64,000 nt of DNA. It comes from JADJPO01 sp963724535 (GTDB lineage Bacteria; Actinomycetota; Actinomycetes; Actinomycetales; Kineosporiaceae). The notes beneath the pieces were generated by a model. The model searched no databases and was not told the DNA's origin. It saw only the letters and a list, made by a program, of their open reading frames with translations. Positions within the stretch are counted from its first letter, which is position 1; each line of letters begins with the position of its first letter. Made by a program: the position numbers and the translations under genes. Below are positions 55,130-63,700 of the stretch, piece after piece. The stretch lies in assembly GCA_963724535.1 (NCBI GenBank), contig CAVRVD010000014.1:434001-498000 (forward strand). Reading direction: 5' to 3'.

Positions 55130-55690
55130 TCAGGGAGAATCCGGACTCGTCGGCGAAGACGATCCAGGCTCCCCGTCGGCGGGCCCCCTTTTTATCCGCG
55201 GCCAGTCCTTGGTCACCCAGGTCGCGATCGCGTCGTCGTCGCGTTCGACCGCCCGCCGGGCCGGGCGCTGCCGGGACCAGCCCAACCGCCCGCGCAGGAT
55301 CGTCCAGGTCTGGGTCTGGGAGTACCGCACCCCGCTCACCTTCTCGATCACATCAGTGACCCGGGCCAAGGTCCACAGGTCGGTCGCGAACCCGTTCGCC
55401 TGCGGCCCTTTCGCCAACGCCTGGCCGATCTGCTGAACCTGCGCGTCGGTCAGCCTGGCCGGTCGCCCGACCCGGCCCGCACCGACCAGCCCCTGACGGC
55501 CACCGGCCAGCCACGCCGCATGCCAGCGCGAGGCGGTCTGCGCCGACACACCCAATGCCACCGCGACATCCACCTGACGCTTACCCCGGGCGAACATCTT
55601 CGCGGCCTCCGACCGACGTGCACGCAAGGCCTCGAAATCGCGCCGCTGCACCGGTTTGCGCCGACCACCGCCCGACCGTTGTGCTGGCAT
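55130..55690 (-). CDS. IS630 transposase, first frame (DNA-binding part)
   Basis: 186 codons from ATG 55690; an in-frame GTG at 55723 would add eleven. It carries a paired HTH region: VDVAVALGVSAQTASRWHAA and then RPARLTDAQVQQIGQALAKG. The frame runs past the shift site into nonsense (GEPGSSSPTSPDSP). The codons ATA AAA AGG at the shift allow tRNA-Lys to slip back one base and read AAG GGG in the second frame. Confidence 0.85.
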   Translation of the reverse strand: MPAQRSGGGRRKPVQRRDFEALRARRSEAAKMFARGKRQVDVAVALGVSAQTASRWHAAWLAGGRQGLVGAGRVGRPARLTDAQVQQIGQALAKGPQANGFATDLWTLARVTDVIEKVSGVRYSQTQTWTILRGRLGWSRQRPARRAVERDDDAIATWVTKDWPRIKRGPADGEPGSSSPTSPDSP

Positions 55691-55757
55691 ACCCAATCGT
55701 CCCAGGGCACAACCCGATACCACGTCAACGACTCACCCAATTACCGAAACCTCTGTA

Positions 55758-55992
55758 ATGCTGGTGTTACGGCGTCGGCCTGGCCAGGCTGGTGTCGAGG
55801 TGTCCGGCAGGTCGCTCTCTTTCGCGGCTGTCCACCGTGGTGTTCCGGTGTCGCGGTGTGGCTCTCTCATGGTCTGTGCTCTGCCGGGCACCGCTGGCGG
55901 GGTGTGGCTCACGAGGGGACTGCCCGCGCTCGAAGTAGCGTTGCCCACCTTCGCCGACCTGTGGGAGTGGTTCGCGGAGAGAGGGAACGGCG
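55758..55992 (+). other. Non-coding left end of IS110 element; possible bridge-RNA region
   Basis: 235 bp between the right end of IS630 and the IS110 transposase start with no supported gene. IS110-group elements encode a structured bridge RNA in the non-coding DNA before the recombinase. Here a perfect 12-bp palindrome GCCTGGCCAGGC lies at 55778-55789 and several GGTGTCG/CGGTGTCG repeats follow. The left boundary of the element is not defined because these elements lack inverted repeats. The RNA itself is inference. Confidence 0.4.
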
Positions 55993-57489
55993 ATGGGCCG
56001 GATGATCATTGGAGTGGATCCGCATAAGGCGTCGGTGACGATCGAGGTCGTCGACGGCGAGGGGAAGGTCGCTGCGACGGGGACGTTCGGTACGGACGCC
56101 CGCCAGTACCAGGTGATGGTGACCTATGCGCGGCGCTGGCCGCACCGGGTGTGGGCGGTGGAGGGCGCCGAGGGCGCGGGCCGGCCGTTGACGCTGCGGC
56201 TGCTCGCCGATGGGGAAGCGGTGCGGGATGTGCCGGCGAAGCTGGCCGCCCGGGTCCGGGCGTTGGATACCGGGCAGGGCCGTAAGACCGACGCGGTGGA
56301 CGCGCATTCAGTCGCGACGGTCGCGTTGCGCACGGCGGGCCTGCGCGAGCTGCACGCCGGCGATGGGGACGTGGGTGCGTTGCGGGTCCTCGCTGACCGG
56401 CGCGATGAGCTGTCGAGGACTCGGGCGGCCACGTTGAACCGGCTCCACCGTCTCCTGGCGGAGCTGATCAGTGGTGGCGCGCCGCGGCACCTGAGCCCGG
56501 CCCAGGCCAAGCGGATGCTGGCCACGGTCCGGCCCCGGGATCCGGCCGGGGCGATGCGGCGGCGGATCGCCGGCGACCTGCTCGCCGACCTGGCCGCGAT
56601 CGACGCGAAGCTGAAATCCGTGGAGGCCGAGCTGCGGGCCCGGGTCCGGGCCCGGGGCTCACACCTGATGGACCTGTTCGGGATGGGCCCGGCCGGCGCG
56701 GCCCGGGTCCTGGCCGACGTCGGTGACGTGGACCGGTTCCCGACCAAGGCCCGCTTCGCGTCCTGGAACGGCACCGCCCCCCTGGATGCCTCCTCCGGGC
56801 AGCAGATCCGTCACCGCCTCTCCCGGGCGGGGAACCGGCGGATCAACCACGTGCTGTACATCATGGCGATCGTGCAGGTCCGCCACGACACGGCCGGTCG
56901 GGCCTACTACCGGCGTCTGCGCGCGGCGGGGAAGACCCCGAAAGAGGCGCTGCGGATCCTCAAACGCCGCCTGTCGGACGTGGTCTACCGGCAACTGACC
57001 GCCGACCAGCTGCTCGCCCGACCCGAGGCGCAGCTGGAGCAAGCGGGCCCGGGAGGACACCCGGGGGCGACTATGCAATCCGGCGCGGACGACTCGCTCA
57101 CCCCGATGGTCGTCTCTTCGGATCAGTCACAACCCGGACCCGCCACCACCCACGATAGGCCCGAGCCGGTCGAGGTGGACCTGCTCGACCTCGACCAGAT
57201 CGACCAGGACGGGACCTCCGCTGAGCGCCGCGCATCTGCGGGGGCAGGCCCCAGCCTGCCCCTGATCGCGCTGGCCAGGGCCCGTAGAGGCTCCGCAGTC
57301 CAGAGCGGCCCGCAGGGCCGTCGCACCGCGACGCGCAGCGCTCTGGACGGTGGAGGGACGGGCCCGTACGCGCGCGGCGCAGCCAGCCCACGCGCAGCGG
57401 CCCCGAACACCACGGGCGGCGCAGCCGCCACCGATCTCACCGCCCTGGACCAGAGCCAAGAAAAGGCTCAGCCGAACCCCTTGCAATAG
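55993..57489 (+). CDS. IS110-family transposase (DEDD recombinase) with unusual C-terminal extension
   Basis: 498 residues from ATG 55993 (GAGAGAGGGAA upstream). The N-terminal RuvC-like DEDD domain opens MIIGVDPHKASVTIEVVDGE and continues with VWAVEGAEGAGRPL and KTDAVDAHS. The C-terminal transposase_20 domain has LFGMGPAGAARVLADVGDVD, FASWNGTAPLDASSGQ and LSRAGNRRINHVLYIMA. Typical members end near residue 375-390. Here about 110 low-complexity residues follow, coded by strongly palindromic DNA. Whether that part is really translated is doubtful. Confidence 0.9.
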   Translation: MGRMIIGVDPHKASVTIEVVDGEGKVAATGTFGTDARQYQVMVTYARRWPHRVWAVEGAEGAGRPLTLRLLADGEAVRDVPAKLAARVRALDTGQGRKTDAVDAHSVATVALRTAGLRELHAGDGDVGALRVLADRRDELSRTRAATLNRLHRLLAELISGGAPRHLSPAQAKRMLATVRPRDPAGAMRRRIAGDLLADLAAIDAKLKSVEAELRARVRARGSHLMDLFGMGPAGAARVLADVGDVDRFPTKARFASWNGTAPLDASSGQQIRHRLSRAGNRRINHVLYIMAIVQVRHDTAGRAYYRRLRAAGKTPKEALRILKRRLSDVVYRQLTADQLLARPEAQLEQAGPGGHPGATMQSGADDSLTPMVVSSDQSQPGPATTHDRPEPVEVDLLDLDQIDQDGTSAERRASAGAGPSLPLIALARARRGSAVQSGPQGRRTATRSALDGGGTGPYARGAASPRAAAPNTTGGAAATDLTALDQSQEKAQPNPLQ

Positions 57490-57498
57490 AGGGGAGCC

Positions 57499-57573
57499 AT
57501 GAGCGGTAGGGCCGCTCCGCGGCATGAGCGGTATGGCCGCTCCGCGGCATGAGCGGTACTGCCGCTTCGCGGC
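57499..57573. repeat. Three tandem 25-bp hairpin (REP-like) units after the IS110 gene
   Basis: Units at 57499-57523, 57524-57548 and 57549-57573 share ATGAGCGGTANNGCCGCTYCGCGGC. Each contains GAGCGG and CCGCTC (or CCGCTT) arms that fold into a small hairpin with a variable two-base centre (GG, TG, CT). A degenerate fourth unit (AGAAGCGG...CGCTTCGTGGC) follows. IS110/IS1111 elements often sit in palindromic repeats, so these may be the target or the right end. Confidence 0.8.
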
Positions 57574-57605
57574 AGAAGCGGACGCTTCGTGGCGACCGAG
57601 CCCGC

Positions 57606-58275
57606 TCAGATATCTAACTGGCCCAAGTCATTCACTGGCTGGTAGGAGAGGAATTCATCGGTGACCGCTACCGGGAAGACCATGTCGGCGAAGTTCGATC
57701 CAAACACGGCACCGAAGATGTCTTCTGACCGCAGCTGCCATTCCAGCATTTCGGACGGCGTCCAACCACTGCGTAGACATCTGAACTGGGCGACCCGCAG
57801 AGAGGCGAGGAACTTGCCGCGGGCGCAGAGTGCCCTTCACCTCGACCGCGAGCAGGCGAGACCCCGAAAGGCTCAGAGTCAGCAGGTCGATGCCCTGAAT
57901 GCCCCCACCGATCTGATGCCAGACGATGTCGTGACCAAGTTCGGCGAGGATTGGTTCGGTGACGGACTCGGCAACGTGTCCCAGGACAGGCAGCAGCCTG
58001 GCCTTGCGGCGACCGGCGGGGATCCTGCTGAGACCAGTCTTCCATGCCGCTTCGAAGTCGAGGTCGACATCCTTCTCGAGGCTCAGACAACTGCTGACGA
58101 GTTCGGCATCCAGCGGCAACGCTGAGCTTCCTCGCAATACGCTTGTTCCGGTCACATGCCAAGTCTGCCCGGCCCGGACAGATCCGACGCCAGTCCCGGC
58201 GGCCTTGAGGTCCGTGATCCAGTCGCCGCCGACGTGCCCTACGCGTTCGGCGCCAGTGAGCGTGCGTCCCGTCAT
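57606..58275 (-). pseudogene. PD-(D/E)XK nuclease-like protein, frameshifted near the 3' end
   Basis: From ATG 58275 the frame encodes an all-alpha/beta protein. A restriction-endonuclease-like core, GGIQGIDLLTLSLSG and LLAVEVKGTLRP (Asp and Glu-x-Lys), is characteristic of PD-(D/E)XK folds. QMSTQWLD follows. After that the frame becomes nonsense and stops at 57655, while another frame continues sensibly: EMLEWQLRSEDIFGAVFGSN ... DEFLSYQPVNDLGQL to a TGA at 57606-57608. One indel at about 57750-57762 explains it. It may be a defence nuclease or a nuclease-like effector. It is broken, or there is a sequencing error. Confidence 0.65.
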
Positions 58276-58558
58276 GCCCGGCGGCGATAGCGGTCATCCG
58301 GGGATCTCAAGCCTGCGGGCGGCTGCCTCGAATGCGTCCCCCGGCGTGGCGTTGAATGCGATGGGTGCGGCTCTTCTGGAGTGACGGTCGCAGCTTGATC
58401 CAAAGCTGTAGGTGACCCGCCAGGCCGTGCCTGTGGGTGCTCCCTGGAGTGGACTCTGCTGCCCTTCTTCTCCTCTACCGGCGTGTCCTCCGCGCGTCCG
58501 GGCAGGTCCCGTGATGATCTCAGCCTGTTGGTACTTTGCTTACAGGTTGGAGGAGTCC

Positions 58559-58876
58559 ATGTCGCCCGTACGTCGTTCCGGTTCCGCTGCCCGTCCGCAG
58601 CCCGAGGTGCTGCGCGGCAGTCTGTTCACGCTGCGGCGCCGGTGCGGGACGCCGACCTGTCGGTGCGCGGACGGTGACGGGCACGCCAGCCCCGCGTTGG
58701 CCTACCCGGCGGGTGGGCGGACCAAGACGTTGACGTTGACCGAGCAGGAGGCCGTCGAGGTGGCGGCGGCGTTGGCCCGCTACGCACAGGCCAAGGCCGA
58801 CCTGGACGAGCAGGCCGCGGCCGGGTTGACCGTGCTGCTGGCCCGGGTCGCCGCACGGCGGGCCAGTCGGTCGTGA
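58559..58876 (+). CDS. ISKra4 accessory protein (small, Cys-containing)
   Basis: 105 residues from ATG 58559, preceded by GGAGGAG. The N-terminal half has CGTPTCRCADGDGHASPALAY, a Cys-x4-Cys-x-Cys pattern typical of the small protein coded before ISKra4 transposases (DUF6788-like). The C-terminal half is one long helix. It overlaps the transposase by 4 bp (GTGA), so they are coupled. Its role in transposition is not known. Confidence 0.8.
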   Translation: MSPVRRSGSAARPQPEVLRGSLFTLRRRCGTPTCRCADGDGHASPALAYPAGGRTKTLTLTEQEAVEVAAALARYAQAKADLDEQAAAGLTVLLARVAARRASRS

Positions 58877-60384
58877 CCGGGCCGGTCGAGCCGGCAGCGG
58901 TGGAGGCGTTCGCCGCTTCGCGGCAGCGGTTCGAGACGGTGCTGGCCTGGCTGGAAGGCGCCGAGGCGGGCGGGCTGGAGCACGCCGAGTTGGAGGCGCG
59001 GCTACAGGCGGACGCCCGTGAGGTGTTCCGTCAGCTGTTCCAAGACCACCTGGACCTGAGGGCACAACGGGAGCAGCGGATCGGGGACGTCGCCGACGCC
59101 GACCTGGTCGCCCACCCCAGCGCCGAACCGGGCCACACCCGGGGCCTGGCCACGGTGTTCGGTCCGGTCCGGGTGACCCGGATCGCCTACCGGGCCCGGG
59201 GCCGGACCAACCTGCACCCCGCCGACGGGGTACTCAACCTGCCCGAGGAGGAGTACTCCCACGGGCTACGTCACCTCGCCGCGGTCGAGACCTCACGCGG
59301 GTCGTTCGACGCCGCGGTCGAGGCGATCGAACGGGGCACCGGACACCGGGTCGGCAAACGGCAGGTCGAACAGCTCGCCCGCCGATCCGCCGTCGACGCC
59401 GACGGCTTCTACCGCGGGCGGCAACCACCGGCCGGCGCCGGCAGTGACCCGCTCGTACTGTCCTGCGACGGCAAAGGCGTCGTGATGCGCCACGACGCGC
59501 TCCGCCCGGCCACCGCCGCCGCGGCCGCCACGACCCGCCCGAAGCTGACGACCCGACTGTCCAAGGGAGAGAAGCGGAACCGGAAGCGGATCGCCGAAGT
59601 AGGAACGGTGTTCGACGCCAGCCCAGCCCGGCGCACCAGCGCGGACATCCTGCCCGCCAACGACACCGAACGCACCCAGATCCACCCTGGACCGGTGACG
59701 TCGAACAAGTCGCTGACTGCCAGCGTCGTGGCCGACGCCGCATCCGTGGTCGCCCAGATCTTCGCTGAGGCCGACCGCCGCGACCCCGACCACGCCCGCA
59801 CCTGGGTCGCCCTCGTCGACGGCAACAACCACCAGATCGACCGGATCACCGCCGAGGCCCACACCCGCACCCTGCCCATCACCATCGTGATCGACTTCAT
59901 TCACGTTCTCGAGTACATCTGGAAGGCGGCCTGGTGCTTCCACCGCGAGGGCGACCCCGCCGCCGAGGACTGGGTCCGCCACCACGCCCGCGCCGTCCTG
60001 GACGGCAAGGCCACCCGCGTCGCCGGGGCGATCCGGCGCGCCGCGACCATCGCCGGACTCCACGACGCCCAACGGACCGGCGCCGACGCCTGCGCCGTCT
60101 ACCTGACCAACAAGGCCCGCTACCTGGACTACCCCACCGCGCTGGCCAACGGCTGGCCGATCGCCACCGGCGTCATCGAGGGCGCCTGCCGTCACCTGGT
60201 CAAGGACCGGATGGACCTCACCGGCGCCCGATGGGGGCTCCCCGGCGCAGAAGCCATCCTCAAACTCCGCGCCATCGCCAGCAACGGCGACTTCGACGAC
60301 TACTGGCGCTACCACCTCGACCAAGAACGCCACCGCGTCCACAAGTCCCGCTACGCCCAACACGTCATCCCACAGGCAGCATGA
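58873..60384 (+). CDS. ISKra4-family transposase
   Basis: 503 residues from GTG 58873. A helical N-terminus with a coiled region precedes GPVRVTRIAYRARG and a DDE/RNase H-like catalytic core. The core has LVLSCDGKGVVM (first Asp), VIDFIHVLEYIWKAAWCF (second Asp) and ATGVIEGACRHLVKDRMDL (Glu). The motifs and length match ISKra4. It appears intact and potentially active. Confidence 0.92.
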   Translation: MTGPVEPAAVEAFAASRQRFETVLAWLEGAEAGGLEHAELEARLQADAREVFRQLFQDHLDLRAQREQRIGDVADADLVAHPSAEPGHTRGLATVFGPVRVTRIAYRARGRTNLHPADGVLNLPEEEYSHGLRHLAAVETSRGSFDAAVEAIERGTGHRVGKRQVEQLARRSAVDADGFYRGRQPPAGAGSDPLVLSCDGKGVVMRHDALRPATAAAAATTRPKLTTRLSKGEKRNRKRIAEVGTVFDASPARRTSADILPANDTERTQIHPGPVTSNKSLTASVVADAASVVAQIFAEADRRDPDHARTWVALVDGNNHQIDRITAEAHTRTLPITIVIDFIHVLEYIWKAAWCFHREGDPAAEDWVRHHARAVLDGKATRVAGAIRRAATIAGLHDAQRTGADACAVYLTNKARYLDYPTALANGWPIATGVIEGACRHLVKDRMDLTGARWGLPGAEAILKLRAIASNGDFDDYWRYHLDQERHRVHKSRYAQHVIPQAA

Positions 60385-60417
60385 GATCCCTCCAGAAGAG
60401 CCGCACCCGAATGCGAT

Positions 60418-60773
60418 CGCTGCGTCGGGGCCGCGCCGACGCACCAGGTTGACCTCCCGAATGAGTCACCCGGCCAACGTGCGCCATAAACGAATCGAGC
60501 CCATGGGGCATGGGGCGACCACAGCTCCACGCTACCGTCTTCCTATCCCATCGCTATGGTGCCCTCATGTTCGGATGCAAACGACTTAGGCGGTATTGGT
60601 GCCCTGCCGGATCGATTGGGCAATTTCAACTCGTTAAGGGGCAACAGGCGGTCGCCTGCACGCAACGCGGCTCACTCTGCGAGGGCGGCGTCTTCCGGGC
60701 GCAGTGATAGCCGTCAACGACAGAAGATCTGCCCACTGTCTGCCCCACCACGACAGGGTGACAGGGCCTCGAC
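60418..60773. other. Intergenic region, no gene seen
   Basis: 356 bp between the ISKra4 right repeat and the KAP NTPase start. Short frames exist but none is protein-like. It is slightly less GC-rich than its surroundings, consistent with a promoter region for the KAP gene. No repeat or RNA gene is visible. Confidence 0.5.
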
Positions 60774-63700
60774 ATGAGCTACATGGGCAACGCATATGGA
60801 CCAATTGTTCTTGCGGTGGGACCATCGGCTATGGGCGGTGAACCGACCGTGGCCGCAACGACGTCCTCGGCGTCACTTCAGTCCTTGGTAGTGGAGTCGG
60901 GTCGCTCCCCCGAGCCGCGTCTCAATGAGTTCGCGCGTTTGGCGTCAGCAGTTCAGCGACAGCGCTACACCGACTCGGTGAGTGACACCGACCTCGTCAC
61001 GCGCAGCACCGCGCTATGGGTGCTGACACAGCTCGATCCAGATCTCGAGACGGTGCTGAGGAAGGCAGGCCTGGACCACGCGCGGCTCGGTCGCGTGCTC
61101 TCGATCTCAGGTGCGCTGCAGCAGAGCCAGAAGAACGACACCGAGCCGACCGACGCTAATCTGCACCTTGACTTCACGAGTGCCCTACGCACGTACTTGG
61201 CGACGCTGCAGAAGGAGCGCCGCGTGGTCTCGCTCGCCGATCTGGCGACTGCAATCCTCCGCTCTGGGAGCGGCGACTCCCGCGGCCTACTGCCATCGCG
61301 CCTGAACGAACACGGCTTCAACGTTGCGGACGCGCTGTCCGGGCTCTCGGGCCTGACTGCGGCCGACCCCGCGCCCGACCTGCCCTCGGCGCCTAGGTCT
61401 GGATCCACACCACCACCGGAACCTCGGCCTGCCCCCGCTCCTCCGCCAGAGGCGATCGCGCTGCAGCTGTCGGAGACGATGCGTGGGGTCGCGCGCGAGC
61501 TCTCCGCCACATCTGGGTCGCCCGCTGCCAGCGCCGACCTAACGGCATTCGACATCGCGACTGCCATCGCCCGCCGCCACCCGGAGTACGCCGGCGGCTC
61601 TCTCGGGGCGGCGACCCTGCTGGCGCCGCCCGACGCGCATCGCATGGATTGGGAGGGCTGGCGAGACTCCGTCGCTGGGCTGTACGACCGGGGGGTCCTT
61701 ACCGCCTCCGGGCACAAGCGGCTCGACGGCCGACTGTTCCTGGCTGGTCTGGGAGGTCTCGACCCGGGCCTGCGGTCCGCCCTGGACACGGCCGGTGCCT
61801 GGGCGCTGCTGTTGGTGGAGGTGGACGACGAAGTCGTGCCGACCGGCTCGCCGCTGCGACCGTTCTTGCAGGACGTGCGGTTCCGGTACGGCTACAGCAG
61901 CGATCGCGCGGACGGTCTGGACCAGCTCGGCGTTCAGGGCGAGGTCAACGCCGTCTGCGAGGTGATCACTGATCCCAAGGTGTTGCCACCACTCGCCATC
62001 GGCCTGTTCGGCGACTGGGGCACTGGCAAGAGCTTTTTCATGGAGAGGATGCGCGAACGCGTCGCGCATCTGACCGCCCAACCCAGCGCCGGTGGGGTGG
62101 GTGGGGTTGGCAGCGGTACGCTGCCGTTGAAAGTCGTCCAGATCCGGTTCAACGCCTGGCACTATGCGGACACGAGCCTCTGGGCGAGTCTGGCCGTCGA
62201 GATCTTCGAGCGGCTGGCTGACCCCGAGCCGGTCGGTGAGATTGCGCGCGCGCTCTGGCTGCGTGACCGCGGCGACTCTGGGTGGCAGCAGCGACAAGAG
62301 CTACTGACTCAGCTGCAGACCTACCGCGACGCGAAAGCGGCACTGCAGAACGAGGGCGAGGCCCTGAAGCAGGAGCGGGCCGCAGTCGAGATCCGGCACG
62401 CTGAAGCCACCGCCAAGCGACAGCAAGCCGTCAAGAACATGTCGGTCACCGATGTCGCCGGCGAGCTGGCAAGAGACCCTGAGGTTGGCGAAGCCCTCAA
62501 GAACGTCGCCAGCGTCCTCGGGTTCGAACCGGCCGCCGAGGAGGTCGGCGCACTCGCCGCGGAACTTCGTACCACGGCCGGCTACCTGCAGGGGGTCTGG
62601 CGATTGGTGCAGCACAAGACCTGGGCGGTCGCGCTCGCCGCAGGCTTCGTGGTCCTCACCCTGATGACGCTGGCGCTGGTGATGCGCGGCGGCACGGCCT
62701 GGCTCGCGTCACTGGCTACCGCGGCCAGTTCGGTCGTGACGGCCATCGTCGCGGCCGCCAAGGTGTTGCGCCCCGCAGCCGAGAAGCTAAACCTGGCCGT
62801 CGACAAGCTGCAGTCGGCGCGCGGCGTCGTGTCGGAACGCGCGGCGCAACTGCGGTTACAGCGCACCAAGGAGGAGCGCTCGCTCGAGGTGCAGTTGGCA
62901 GAGCTGGACGACGTCATCACCGGCACAACCCGTCAGATGGCCGAGCTCGACGAGAAGATCGCCGCAACCCAGGCGGGGGCCGAGGCGCTCGCGGTGGGCC
63001 GGCGGCTCTACGACTTTCTTGCCGATCGAGCAGCGGGCTACCAGAAGCACCAGGGCGTGGTCGGCATGCTGCACCGTGACTTCCGCTTACTCGACGCGCA
63101 GTTGCGCGCCTACCACCCGGGGGCGTTGGGACAGCGAGCCGAGCCCAAGCCACTCGATTCGTCTCCGCGACCCACTCCAGCTGACGGCTCAAAGCTGCCA
63201 CACATCGACCGAGTGATCCTCTACATCGATGACCTTGACCGGTGCCCGCCGGCGAAAGTACTCGAGGTGCTCGAGGCGGTGCACCTGCTGCTCGCCCTCG
63301 AGCTGTTCGTGGTCGTTGTCGGGGTCGACCCACGCTGGCTGCAACGCAGCCTGCGGCACCAATACCGCGACCTGGTGACGACCGGGGACCCGTCGACCGA
63401 CGCCTATCTGCGAGTGATGCCGATCGAGTACCTGGAGAAGATCTTCCAGATCCCACTCACGCTGCCGGCGATGGAGCCACGCGCGTACGCGCAGCTGATC
63501 TCGAGCCTTGGGCCCGAGTCGGCAGCGCCCCCCAAGGCGCCACCCCCGTCAACGCAGCCCCCGTCGCCGGCAGACGGCGATAGGACGGCGCCACCGACCA
63601 GCGCGCAGATGACGCACCGGGCGACCACGAACGAGTCTCCCGGGGGTGACCGGGCACCGATCCGCGCACCACTAGGAGTCGAGGCCGGATCATCGGCGTC

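Larger units (their letters stand above)
54600..55755. mobile_element. IS630-family insertion sequence, complete, with TA duplication
   Basis: 1156 bp bounded by inverted repeats starting CAGAGGTTTCGGTAATTG (left at 54600; right, reversed, ending 55755). About 23 of 24 terminal bases match. TA dinucleotides flank both ends (54598-54599 and 55756-55757), as expected for IS630/Tc1 elements. Two overlapping transposase frames lie on the minus strand. The element interrupts the XRE-ImmA gene. Confidence 0.92.
58363..60408. mobile_element. ISKra4-family insertion sequence, complete, with 9-bp target duplication
   Basis: 2046 bp bounded by inverted repeats GGGTGCGGCTCTTCTGGAG (left from 58363; right, reversed, ending 60408). 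The direct repeat GAATGCGAT flanks it at 58354-58362 and 60409-60417. It contains a small zinc-ribbon-like accessory gene and the transposase, both on the plus strand. The intact ends, perfect 9-bp duplication and intact genes indicate a recent insertion. Confidence 0.93.

Noticed and set aside
59293..60444. 383-codon minus-strand frame
   Set aside because: Antisense of the ISKra4 transposase; Gly/Val/Asp-rich shadow composition.
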